The position numbers and the translations under genes were made by a program. The notes beneath the pieces are model-generated. The model worked only from the letters and a program-made list of their open reading frames with translations. It was not told where the DNA came from and searched no databases. From assembly GCA_946894095.1 (NCBI GenBank), contig OX335642.1, positions 23,447,021-23,511,020 of the forward strand: 64,000 nt of DNA. Direction: 5' to 3'. Shown piece after piece: positions 1 to 12,300 of this stretch. The stretch is from Incurvaria masculella. Taxonomy: Eukaryota; Arthropoda; Insecta; Lepidoptera; Incurvariidae. Position 1 is the first letter of the stretch. Each line of letters begins with the position of its first letter.

Positions 1-302
1 GTCTTATAATTATCGATTTTGTTGTATATTATCGATTTTGATATTTTCATTATTATGATTATGTTTTTAGTTAAGTTTAATATTATTGAGGTGTTTGTCA
101 AACCGGTTTTGAAACCATTTACTGTGACAGCACTAATCACTTCTTGAGGCAATTTGTTCAAGGAGTCCACTACTATGTTTGAAAGAAAGAATGAAAGAAA
201 GAACTTCCTTGGGTTTGAATTAAACCTGGTTTTATTAAGCTTTACCGAATGGCCACAAAGTCCTGTGGTGTTCATTGTTTGTATTCATTCCGATTGTTCC
301 AG

Positions 303-3300
303 CGAATGATGTGATCCTGTCGCACGTTGTGACGTTCTTGAACGACAAGGAGGAGGCGTCGCTCCGAGCGTGCTTCTTCGACTGCGTGGTGGGCGTTGCC
401 GCGTACGTCGGTTGCCACTGCGCGCCCATATTGCTGCCGCTGCTGCAGCAGGTACGTGGTTTCCCGCAGTGTATTCTATGCATGTGGTGATGTTAACAGT
501 GATTTGTTAACATCATCTTTAAAATGCTCTAAATTCCGTCTGTCTGCTGCCACATACCTTTCTCTACATCCAAAAGGTTGGTAGGTAGAGAATGCTCTTC
601 GGCATTAAGCCCGTCTATTGTAAAAATTGTTAAAAGATGAATTTTATTATAATTATGTTACTGAACCACATAGAGACATCGCTCTGGCGTGCTTCTTTTA
701 CTGCATGGTGGACGTGACCGGGTACGTCAGCTTGTTTGTTGCTTGGAACGAATGTTTCGTTGCAGACTAACATTCGAATTGACCGCCACATAAAAATCAA
801 CAAATAGGTATTGTATTTTAGGTGTTCTGATGTATCGAAAGACTTGTTGTCTATTGAATGCTTTATTAACGAGTGCTCGCATACTTATAGCCTATGGAGC
901 GACGGCAGCGCCACGGTTTGCATAAATACGGAGCGCGTGAAACAACTCTCATCTCATTGGCCGACGTCATGGCGGTGTCGCACGCGCTATGTGCTCGCTA
1001 CAGTATCATTGTCGACCAAATCCCGAGAAAGAACTATAGAACATAATGTTTACTGTTGAAGTCTGATTAAGAGAACTTTCAGCTAAATCAAATGTAACAT
1101 AACCTAAAATCCCGGAATACAGTGGCATCGGTGTATTTTTACATAGTCGCCCAGACTACATGTTTAGTTTGGCAAAGACGGAAATATAGAAACTAATAGA
1201 ATGATGACTAAAGTCAGTGTCGATGCCTAGCCTACCGGCTGTTTGACAGTTTTTAGTAGTTTTTTCTAGTCATATGTATGTTTTTATGCAACCTGACGTG
1301 TATGGCTAATACCATAACTATCGTTATGATATTAGCCCAATACACCACATTCCCGAAAGAATGAGGCGCCATGCCAGACCTTCCCTTTGTGAGCACAGCT
1401 GGACTGAACCGGATGGAAAACATAGACGTTTTCATTGCCCCTTCAACCATAGTTTCATCCAATGCGGTGGTAATAACCCGGGCGAGCTAATCCTACCACC
1501 TAGTAGTGGAAGGAGACCTACAGTTTTACATATATTCTGAACAGCCAGACCAAAGAAAGAAAGTGGTGCATGATCGGGGCAAGGATTTGAATCCATAACC
1601 TCTCGCATGAGAGGCATATCCTAATGCCTACATCACAACTTGTCTGTAGCTGATTTGATTTGCAAAATGTTTCTCACATAATCGAAACACGCCAAATGAA
1701 TGGCTCTCACGCATTAATTTGGGGCCTTGTGATAATATTTCCATTTTCGCGCACAGGGTCTCACAGACCAGTCGGAGTTCGTGATAGCGAAGGCGCTGGG
1801 CGCCACGTCGAGTCTCGCCGAGCTCGGCTTGCTGCCGAAGCAGACGCTGTGCGATTATATCGCTGAGAGCGTCTGCTACCTGGCGCATCCCAACATGTGG
1901 GTGAGTGTCTTTATATCAAGCAATGTTGTAGGAAGAAACATAACCAAGCTTTGTAGCCATAGTGATTCAAAAAGTTGGCGCATCGGGTATGTATGTTCCG
2001 TCTTTCTCCAACTCACAGTAGTGATCATTTATCCTCACTCCCACCCTGTGTTCGCCTTGCAGATAAGCACAGCGTGCTCATGCTAGGTCTGTGGTTTAGT
2101 TACACTTTCTATGGCTAAACCAGTAGTCTGGTGAGCTCGCTCGAAGGCCTCTTAAAATAACTATAAGTGTATGCAAATTTTTTTTATCAATTTTTTCAAA
2201 ATCGAATTATGTAACTAATTTATTTGATAACATTCAAACCAGCTGGCAGTGCAGCTTACTGTCCCCGACTGCTTACGACGCTTGAAGAGGCGTAACATAC
2301 TAGACCTAGATGGCGTAAACAACGTCCCCGAAACATGAGAAGCTCCCAATGGGGAACTAACTCTACACGACAAAACCACACGCAACACATCTGCTCATAG
2401 TCTAGAGACTGATTGCATGATAAATACCCAGAGAAAAAAGAAAAAAAAGAAAATTTTATAACATTAACAAATGAAAATTTTAAAAACATGAAAAAGAAAA
2501 AAAACCAAGACACAAGGGTTAAGAGCCAAGATAAAAGACTTCGTCCAGCGGCGACACGTACGGCAGTGTTCCCATCACGCTTGCTGCATTGCCCCTCTGG
2601 ATAGCAATGCTCAGTCTTTGTGTTAAATAACTTGCTGACATTTTGTCTCCTGTTAAGTCAATAATTTTCTTTCCGATTTCATAAATAAAGGATTTGGCGC
2701 TCTCACACCACGGGCCGAAGGTCTAATTACATCACTTGACATAGATTTCACTGATCAACTCCGCACTGTTCCCGCAGATACGACACGAGATTTGCGGTCT
2801 CATATCGTGCGTCGCGAGCCTGCTTAACCCGATAGACGTCAACTGCAAGATTCTCCCGCTGGTGTGGCCGCACCTCCGCCACAAACTGACGCAGGTAGCT
2901 CTAGTTCAATGTACCGGTTCCCCAGATACCACACAAAATATTTTGCCTCTTCTTGTGCGTCGTGAACCTGCTTAACAGATGTACATAAAGAACTGCAAGA
3001 TCTTCCCTGATGTTTCCACATTTCCGACAAAAACTGACGCTGTTTATTGTTATTGTTAATATCCAATATGTCTGCATCGAGTTAAAGTATGACTTGCGGG
3101 GTGGACGCATGTTATGAAAGTTGATGTTATATTAGCCTTCCATGTCCATAAGGCTTAATGAGGATGACTGTACAACGCCGGCAGGTGGACAAACCAGAGC
3201 TGCTGCTGGAGAGCCTGGTGGACCCGATACCCAGGAACATTCTCGATGCGGTAATGAAGTACCGGGACATCAACCAGCTAATAGAGACGCTACGGGAGCG

Positions 3301-6300
3301 TCGGCAGACCAGGCTTGTGGTGAGTGCTCTACGGAAGCGGGATCCTGAAGGTTCTTTATCTATAGGGTTGGAAAACAGGAATAGCACTCCGTGACAAGGT
3401 ATTTTCCCCGAAGTACAACCAGTCGCTTCAAACGCAATGTGATGAAGCACTTGGCCTGCCGGCATGATTGATGATGAATGTTGGACTGATAGTTTGGCCT
3501 ACCCCATATGCCGCCTTTTACATAAAGAAAAAACACTATTTGTCAGAATTATTTCATATGCTACAAACAGGTGCTTCTGTACACAAAACTTAATATCTCT
3601 TTTTCTACAAAAAAATATGCATATTTTGACTTCATATCGGATAAGCATGTCACATCATGCACCATATTCTCAACTGAGAGGTGTCTGGCGAACTTTTTCG
3701 GTGTCTGCGAACACCATGCCGGCAGGCCAGGTGCTGTTTCAGATTGTGTTTGAAGGAACACTGTTTCTCTCAATATAAGTGATGTAAGATAGTACCACTT
3801 TTAGTTACAGTTACGAATCTTTCGAAATCTCAGCCTTCAATCAGTTTAGGAGTTCAGTTATCAATACTGAAAAGTTTTATTTTATATTTAATTATTTGAT
3901 ACTCTCAGGCTAAACAAGGAACGGTGCGTCAGTACACGGAGACTGGACACATCAAGAACATCTTCCGGCGGCTCACGTCCGATGGTGAGTTTATAATTGT
4001 TTTTTTTTTGTAGTTGACGCTGCCACCTGTCTTTAGACAACAGAATAATTATTAAGGTCAATCTAAAACTGGGGTGACCAAACTTTTCAAGGGTGGTCTA
4101 TTTTGTAACTTAAAAAATAATGTTGGTGCAAGTCTTGTGCACTGTGTAACGCAGGGACTTGCTTCCTATGCCAGAGGTCATGGGTTCAAACCCCGCATTG
4201 TTTATGCACCACTTTCTTTATCTTTCTGAGTTTGATAAGTGAATTTCGTCGCGAATGTGAGCTGTCCGTGGTTCGGAATCTATGCAAAACTGTAGGTCTC
4301 CTTCCCCACTAGGTAGTAGGATTAATCCCGTCCCGTGAATGAACTATGGTCGAAGCGGCAATGAAAAATGTCCGTGTTCTCCATCCAGTTCAATGACGCC
4401 GAGCAATATAAGGAAGGTCCTGGCATGACACTTAGCATTCCTGTCCCCGCAGGAACAAAGAAATTATGGTCTTGTAACATTTGAACGATGATGTTTATTT
4501 CGATAGTACATCGATTTACAAAATTAACTTTTGAGTCGCTGCTGCGGGGGCCATGTCGGCGTCGTACGTAGCTGGGTGTCCAGGCAACTCACCGCGAGAC
4601 AGCGCGCGGTTCGGAGGTGGCGGCGATATGGTGAAGTATGCGGGCGGGGAGGCCGCGAACTCATGGGGTTTGCGCGTGCGCAGACAGTTCCCATGTAGTG
4701 TGATAGACTAATATCATACCAGTTGGTATGGTATTAGCTATCATGTCCAGTTACATAAATAAAAATGAAATGTATCTCATGGTCATCGCTAATGGTGTCC
4801 CCAGGCTTGACGGACCACATGGAGGGCCAACTGCTGGCGATGAGTTCGCACCTCATCAAGATCCAGCGGGCCGGCTCTCACTCCGCCAACCAGGTAGAAG
4901 TTTCTATGTGGTTATGTGTTGGCGGTTTTTCTGTCCTCTCGGCTGCCTCGACTTTGAGATCTTTGTTAAGGCAAGGGGGACTGTAAATCTTATCCTTTTT
5001 AATATTTTTTTTATCAAATAAAATGAAACCTAAAATGGCTCGTCACTGTATCGAGTCTTAGCTGAACCATCGCACGGATGCAAACAATAATCTACACAAG
5101 ATCTAATCTGCGCTTTGCAGAGTAGCTGTTTTAAGTCTGACGTAAAATACTGACCCACCCTGACTCTCAGGTTTTGTGAGGTTTTATCGTCTGTAGAACA
5201 GTTGAAGGCAAAGAAGATTTCGATGGTCAAAAAAAAATTGTGTCTGCTCAGGGACTAACCAAAAATGTTTATCTTCTTAATTTAAGGTTACACATCGAGA
5301 TCTATTGAAGCAATGTATTGACATTCTAAAATAATACATTATTATTTTATTAGTATACATTTGTCTGAAGCAGAATTTAGTCAAAGCCTCCTGTTGATTC
5401 TAATATAATCCATTCATCGAATCATTGGGTGACGTAATTTTCTGGATAGCTCAGCGGGATACATGCAAACATCATTTTAATTTTCCACCATCGGGCTGTT
5501 GCCAACGGTCGGCGTTGTGTTTCCAGAACCAGAACGAGGCGCCGGGGCGGCTCGCGCTGACGGACCCCTCGCTCTCGCGCACCGTGAATCTCGACGTGGG
5601 CACCCTGGACCCGCACCTCGGGCCCGACAAGAACTACCCCCCCGCCAGGTGAGAGAACCGTTCGAGCGGGTGGTACTCATCTGACCGATGAAGGTGCCTG
5701 ATATATATCGATATTTATTCCGAGTGGATTATATTATTTGAGTGAAGTCGTAAATGCTGTCTCCTTAAATTCCTTCAACAATAAACTGGACAATCATATA
5801 AAACATAAAGAAATATACATAATAAATAAATAAATAAGTGTTGTGATGTAGACGCATCAAGCTTAAAGCTGCTAGTCTATCAATAATAATATAATATAAT
5901 TTACTCACTGAATGTGTACAAATCACCACCTAAAACTGCCTGACATTAATATTGAAATAACCACCATTTGCACAACATTTCGATACATGTCAGGCCGAGC
6001 CACTTTACGTCAAGCATTCAACTTGTGTTCACTTCAGTGCCCTAAGGCGCCGAAGCATCGGCAGCAAACCCTCACCTACCTGGATGCAGCTAGAACGAGG
6101 GCTTCTCACTGATGTCGCTAATCGGCGTCCGCTGGCTGTTGGCTAGCTTCTGGCGCTCTCCGTTCGCTCTATCGCGGACACTCGACGCGTTGGGCAGACC
6201 CTCACACTTACACCTACATTGCCGAGCTGAGAAGCTAGGCGTCACACCAATGTCGCCAAAAAGCTCTCTAAACACGACCTTTGAAAAAACTCTCTCCAAA

Positions 6301-9300
6301 AGTTGTCACAGTCACAGGAATCTTGTTACCGGAAGTACAATTCGATCCGTCACATCACTGACAGACCAAGGCCAAAGACAACTAATGTTTATTAGGACTA
6401 ATGTCAAGGACCTTTCCGTGCAGCGGTCATGCAAACTAAAAGGAAAGGAAATGGATCATGAACAGAGCGAGATGAAATGATAATGAATGTAGTGATGGTA
6501 GGGATATAAGAGAGGAGTTAATTAGGCAGTCTATGTTCCTACATAACCTTACCTCATATTGTGTTTGCTTACAGAAGAACACCAAAGACAAGTATATCGA
6601 GCGTGGGCGAGCCGATCAGCCACATGAACACGGAGTGGCAACACATGTTCGCGCACCCGCAGGACTCGCAGCACACTGTCAGAGGTAATAAACACCGATC
6701 ACAAGGTTTTGCCTTGCATACCAGAGGTTTGGGTTCAAATACCCGCCCCGTTCATGCGACACTTTCTTTCTCTTTCCGAGTTGAATATGTGTAGTCAATG
6801 CGAAACTGTATGTCCCCTTCCCCTACTACGTGGCGGTTAAGCCGCACAGGATGGTACCATCGCACTGGATGAAAAGATGGTCGAAACGGCAATGAAAAAT
6901 TGTCTGTGCTTTCTGTCCAGTTCAAGGTCTGAAAATGTTAAAAAAATAATCTAAAGTCCTTTCTTGGCATTTAATACCTCCTGTCAAGAATGGTATTCAA
7001 CGTTCATAGATTGCTAAATTTTGAAAAGTTTCATCAGAACCGTTTTTAGGTAAGATAGCTTCACCTGTCATATATTAATCTATAAAAATCACATGTCACT
7101 ATGTTCGTACACACTTATCTCTGAAATCACCCAATCAATTTTAATGAAAGTTTGTGAACATGTTTGTTTTATTCCCGGTTAAAATACTTGAAATAAATTA
7201 CAAAAATATTTGCTTTGAATGTTGTTGTGAGCGATACCAGGTACCGCAGCTAATGTTCAATAAGGACATTAGCTGCAGACACTGAAATAAGGAAAATATT
7301 AGTTTATTTTTAGGTTACAATCTCTAGGAATGTCAATCTCCAAACATTATTCCGTGTTCTTCAGACACTCGTCACACGTCGCCCGTGAGTACGCTGCAGT
7401 CGAGCGGACTCTCCGCGTCCACGCCCGTCTCCGGGCAGAGCCTCTCGGCCGCCGAGCGCAGCGCCGCCCGCGAGCGAAGTTTCGTGCAGTGTGAGTGCGC
7501 CCCACCAGGGATGTCGCTTTTGATTCATCATATTTTTAACCGACTTCACAAAAGGAGGAGGTTCTATGTTCGACTTCATGTATTTTTTGTCATTTATGTA
7601 TGTCACAGTAAAATAGATAAGAACGTTATTTCGCTTATTTCCTACTGGTTTGGTCAAATACAATGTCTTTCCTAAAATATGTATTTTACTTTCCAGACAA
7701 CATGGCACCCTGCCGTATTGAGCTGCGGAGTCTTACCTCTAGGATGCAGCAGAAATATATGAAGTCCTTGAGGTTAGTCGAGTGAAACATTTATGCAAAA
7801 AAAAAATTCTTTTCATGACTAAATATACTTTTTCGTACTAAGCAGGTGCGTCGCTGATTCCAAGGAATGTGATATGTATATACGTATAATCAACCGTGTT
7901 CTTTCTAGTCGGCTCTTTCTTCAATTAATGTGTCCTTGCTTCACGGTCGATTCATACATACGTACATACATATCACATACTTTCATGCTTTAAAAGTCTA
8001 TAGATGTAACCTCAACTCTAAATTTAAATGAAGAAATATATATATAAACACTGCAACATTGTGCAACTAAACTGTTTCACAGTGAAACATCTAACAAAAA
8101 ATATTAATCTTGACATATTTCTGTTCAGGTCAAACGACGTATGCATAGATGGCAACGAACAAAACCTTCCTCCGCCGAATTGGCGGCCTGGCAACACACT
8201 GCTAGCCTATCTGCATGAGCACAGGTAAGAGGCGTTACTAATATAGTTGTGTTGTTTCCGTCGCTTCAAAATGTTGTGATGTAATTGTTCCAATGTCCCT
8301 GGAATATCCAATACAACACCTACTCTCACAATGGTGCTCCATCACACCACATTCGAACTGGGTGCCATGCTTAGATCTTTCCTTTATTTGAGCATGGCTG
8401 CATTCAAAAGGATGGAATCAACTTTTCACTGTAATTAAATATTTTAAGTGTATGTTTATATGTATGTATATTTATAATAATCAATCACTATTACGAACTC
8501 GATATTTCAATCTACCCTCACTGTTGTGCTATGAAATTACATCTCGCGTGGTGACTGCAGGTCAAGTGTGAACAGACTGGCGACGCTACCCGCGAGCGGT
8601 CTCTTCGGCTCGTGCTCCAACGACGGGACGGTGCGGCTGTGGCAAGCAGGCCGGCTGGAGGGCAACAGTCTCGTCAACAAGTGAGTCGCGTGAGGGGCGG
8701 TCCCAAATAGAGACATCTCGTGACATGACCGCAGGCTGACGACGTTGCCCGCAAACGGTCTGTACGGATCATACCTACCCCTGTCGGCTGTACACTAAAA
8801 AAATTAAGTCAAAAAAAATAATTCTATGTTGCAATTTGATGCCCCAACAAAATGCAAATTGGTTTCAGATCGAAGTCGATGTACAACCGCGGGGCGGGAC
8901 CTGTGATAGCGCTAGCGCCGTGTGAGAGCGGACAGTCCTTCGCGGCTGCCACCCAGGAGGGCTCTATATTCGTCCTGCGGTATGTTATTATTATGGTTAC
9001 CGTTTATGTTGTCTACGAAAAACACAATTTTTAATTAATATCAATGGTCATAGATACCCTCGGGTATGTCACAAAATATTTCACCATTTACAAAGACATG
9101 CTAATACCCACCGCTCAAGAGGAATGCTATAAAACTGTCAAATGATAAAAGTATTCATGATCATTCATCATTCATGCTGGAAACATTCTTGGGGAGAGGA
9201 GAAGCTACACAAAGAAGTCAAAAGAGAAGAGCACTAGCTGACCTGGTACTAATCTGATTGACGTCCATTAGGATGCATCAGTGGCTGCATACCAAGCACG

Positions 9301-12300
9301 TCAAACTCAAACCTGAGTACTATTTCATGAAAGAGTTTAGATGGGTAAAGTACCTGCCAGCTGACCTGTAGACAACGGGTGTTAAGTGGCAAGATATAAG
9401 AAGTTTTCGTATAAACAATCTCAGCTGATTACTCCTTCAGCTGCTAGATAAAGCCACCTTACACTGGACCCCGATAATGTGTCTGTCCGACAGAAGGCAG
9501 CGAAACAATATGCTTGATTGTCCCACCAGGCTAGAGTCGGGTTCGTCCCGCATGACGCTATCGCAGTGCCGGCAGCTGGACGCGTCGGAGGAGGGCGGCG
9601 CGGCGGACGTCGCCTGCTGCACGGGCGGCTTCAGCGCCAACCTCATCACGTACGCCACGCTCTACGCCGGCATCGTGGGCTGGGACCTGCGCGCGCCAGG
9701 TATTGCCGTCCGCCGCCGCTAGAGCCATCTCAGAATCGGATTCATTTTATCGGCAACGGTTTATCAATATCTCTTCTCTTTGTCATCTATCTGTCCATGG
9801 ACGGCGAAAGTGCAGGAACTCTAAGGCTAAGGCGTCTTATAACATTAGAAGAATGACGACAGACAATATTTAACAATAACATTAACCATAACCAGAGATT
9901 GTGCACTCCAGGCTAAATGTATTTAGAATCCGACTAGATGAACACCATAAGGAAAAATAATAAATATGATATTAATTTAAAGCAATAATATTAATTAATA
10001 ATATAAACCAGTGCACTTCGAGAAGATTGAAATTCACGCATTGACTTCAAGCTGCTAGTGATATAAAGATCATAATAATAATATAACTTTTTATTTGTTG
10101 CATCATACAAAGTATTTATTATCACTGGTCATCTGATACGATATTTCCCTTTTTAGGTTTATTTGCAAACCAAAAAATGTATTGACTGAAATTTCGGAAT
10201 TCCAATATAGAAGACAACGTCAATCAGAGGATGGAAATTGTTTCAGGCGACGCTTTCCGGTTGCGAGGCGACCTCAGGAAGGGCGTGTACACATGCCTGT
10301 ACGCGCACCCGGCTGGCTGGCTGTGCGTCGGCACGTGTAGCGGTGCTGTCGAGTTGTGGGACCTGCGCTTCCAGCTGCCCATCACCACCGTCACGCACCC
10401 CAACGGTACAGCCCCTCTCCAGCTCGACCGACACAAGTAGTGCAGGCGACGCATTCGGGCTCCGCGGCGAACTAAGGAAGCCCCTATACATGTCTACCGG
10501 AAACCCGGCTTTTGAATCACCTTAACGAAAAAATATGTATTACTAGTGGTTATTGTTCTCTGCATTCCGAATTGCGTGCATCGCAAACACGGCACCCATA
10601 AACGCATTTACGATCGTTCCTGAAAATAAATAAAGAAGCGCAAGTGTTAAAAAACAAAAGTGCAAGTGCATAAAAAGAAGTGCACGCATCAGCATGATGC
10701 TGCTAGTGCATTACAACATAATATAATATAATATAAAATTGCTTAGCAATAATCACGACAAGATTAGGTACGCAAGATTACGTTGTCACAAAATAAAGCG
10801 TGGTTGTTCTTTGGTTCTCTGGTTGTGTGGATTTGTGTTATTTGTTTTTTTGTCCAATTCTGTGCAGTTGGACCATTCTAGGTTGTTGTGTGATTTATCA
10901 AAATGTGACTCCTTTGAGATATTTTCGTTATTTCTTAAACATATCAATTTGGTCATGAAGACGCACTGTATGTGTTGTATATGTGTTGTATAGGCCGGCA
11001 AATATGAGCCACAGTGATATATGTCGTATATGTGCTATTAAGGTCAGCAAATATGTGGCAGAGTGATAAATGTCATATATGTGCTCTATAGGCCAGGAAT
11101 TATGTGGCATAGTGATATGTGTTGCACAGGTGAGCGTGTGCGGCGCGTGTGCGGCTGGGGCGGGTCGCGCGTGTGGGCGTGCGGCGGCCGCGACGCCGGG
11201 GCCTGGTGCATGGAGTCGGGCGCGCGCACGCACGCCGTGTGGCCGCACGCCGCCAACTCGCCGCAGCCGCTGCTATACGATAAGGTAGCTGTATAGGCGA
11301 GTATGTGCAGTGCGTGTGCGGCAGGAGCTAGTGTATATAAATAATAATAATAATAACAAAGCACAAAGTTTCATCAATATCGTAGTATTTGATTTGATAT
11401 TATGTATGTATAATGTATAAAAAATAACGATGACTTTTTATGCCTGAAATTTATATCATAATACCTTTTAATTTAAAATTAGATGTCATTGTGGTAGTCA
11501 AGAGTTTGCTCTTCACCAATGTTTATATAATGCTCTTTGTGAGCAGTAGCATAGATTAAGGAGCTCCGTAATCTATGGCGGTAGTAATCGATCAATCACT
11601 GTAAACTGGTTTGTAAGTATCAATGAAAAAATATATAATACAATGAAAAACCTGGCAAAGTTTCTTGTCGTCTCTTCTCCGCCAGAACTAATCGAACCTA
11701 CACAAAAAAAATTACGAATCCGAGTGTGTAACATAAATGTAACGGAGTAAATAAAGAAACTGAAACTAAAAGTGTTTATGCTTGTCGATGGGCAGCCGTC
11801 GTCGCAGTACGTGAGCGCCATGTGGTGCGGGCGGCGCGGTTCTGGCTCGGGCTCCGGCGAGTTCCTCGTGACGGGCGGCTCGGACCAGCGGCTGCGCTGC
11901 TGGGAGCTGGCGAGCGCGGCCGACTCGCACGTGCTGCTGCACGCGCCCGCCGACCGCGCGCCCTTCAAGTACAGGTACGGCGGCCGACGAAGCGGCGAGG
12001 ATGGACGGGAGCCAAGATGGAAACTCATTCGTTTAGCGACAGCATAGTCAATTTTTTTTTTTCAGAAAATACATACACCGCCAGTAGCGCCGGCCACGTC
12101 GCTGTGACATCGCATTTTTAATATTTCTATGACTGAGATAAATAGACGTAACAGAAACTAAGACTAACAAAAAGTAGTACTTTGTGACATCCCTTTAACA
12201 CATTTTGTATGGACGAAATCTCACAGTAACGCAAATTGACTACTACTTTTCGTTAGTCTTAGTTTCTGTTATGTCTATTTATCTCGGCCTATAAATCTCA

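Larger units (their letters stand above)
303..4893 (+). other. Vps15: Vps15 HEAT-repeat exons 1-6 of the window
   Basis: These six exons encode amphipathic helical repeats, for example [37 protein letters not shown] and [14 protein letters not shown]. They correspond to the helical solenoid between the kinase and WD40 domains, which packs against Vps34. Exon 3 ends in QKLTQ-like sequence before [20 protein letters not shown], equivalent to the human segment of several helices ahead of the linker. Exon 1 starts in the middle of a codon (two bases), so a further exon lies upstream. Confidence 0.85.
5527..7772 (+). other. Vps15: Vps15 linker exons 7-10
   Basis: These exons encode the low-complexity linker between HEAT and WD40 parts. 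The conserved anchors are [11 protein letters not shown] (compare the human NEEWKSMFG region) in exon 8 and [16 protein letters not shown] in exon 10. Exon 9 is rich in Ser, Ala and Arg and poorly conserved, as expected for this region. Phases between exons are 2, 1, 1 and 2, and all agree. Confidence 0.8.

Noticed and set aside
11573..12028. 151-codon minus-strand frame opposite Vps15 exon 17
   Set aside because: Shadow of the GC-rich exon on the other strand; no homology and no conserved structure.
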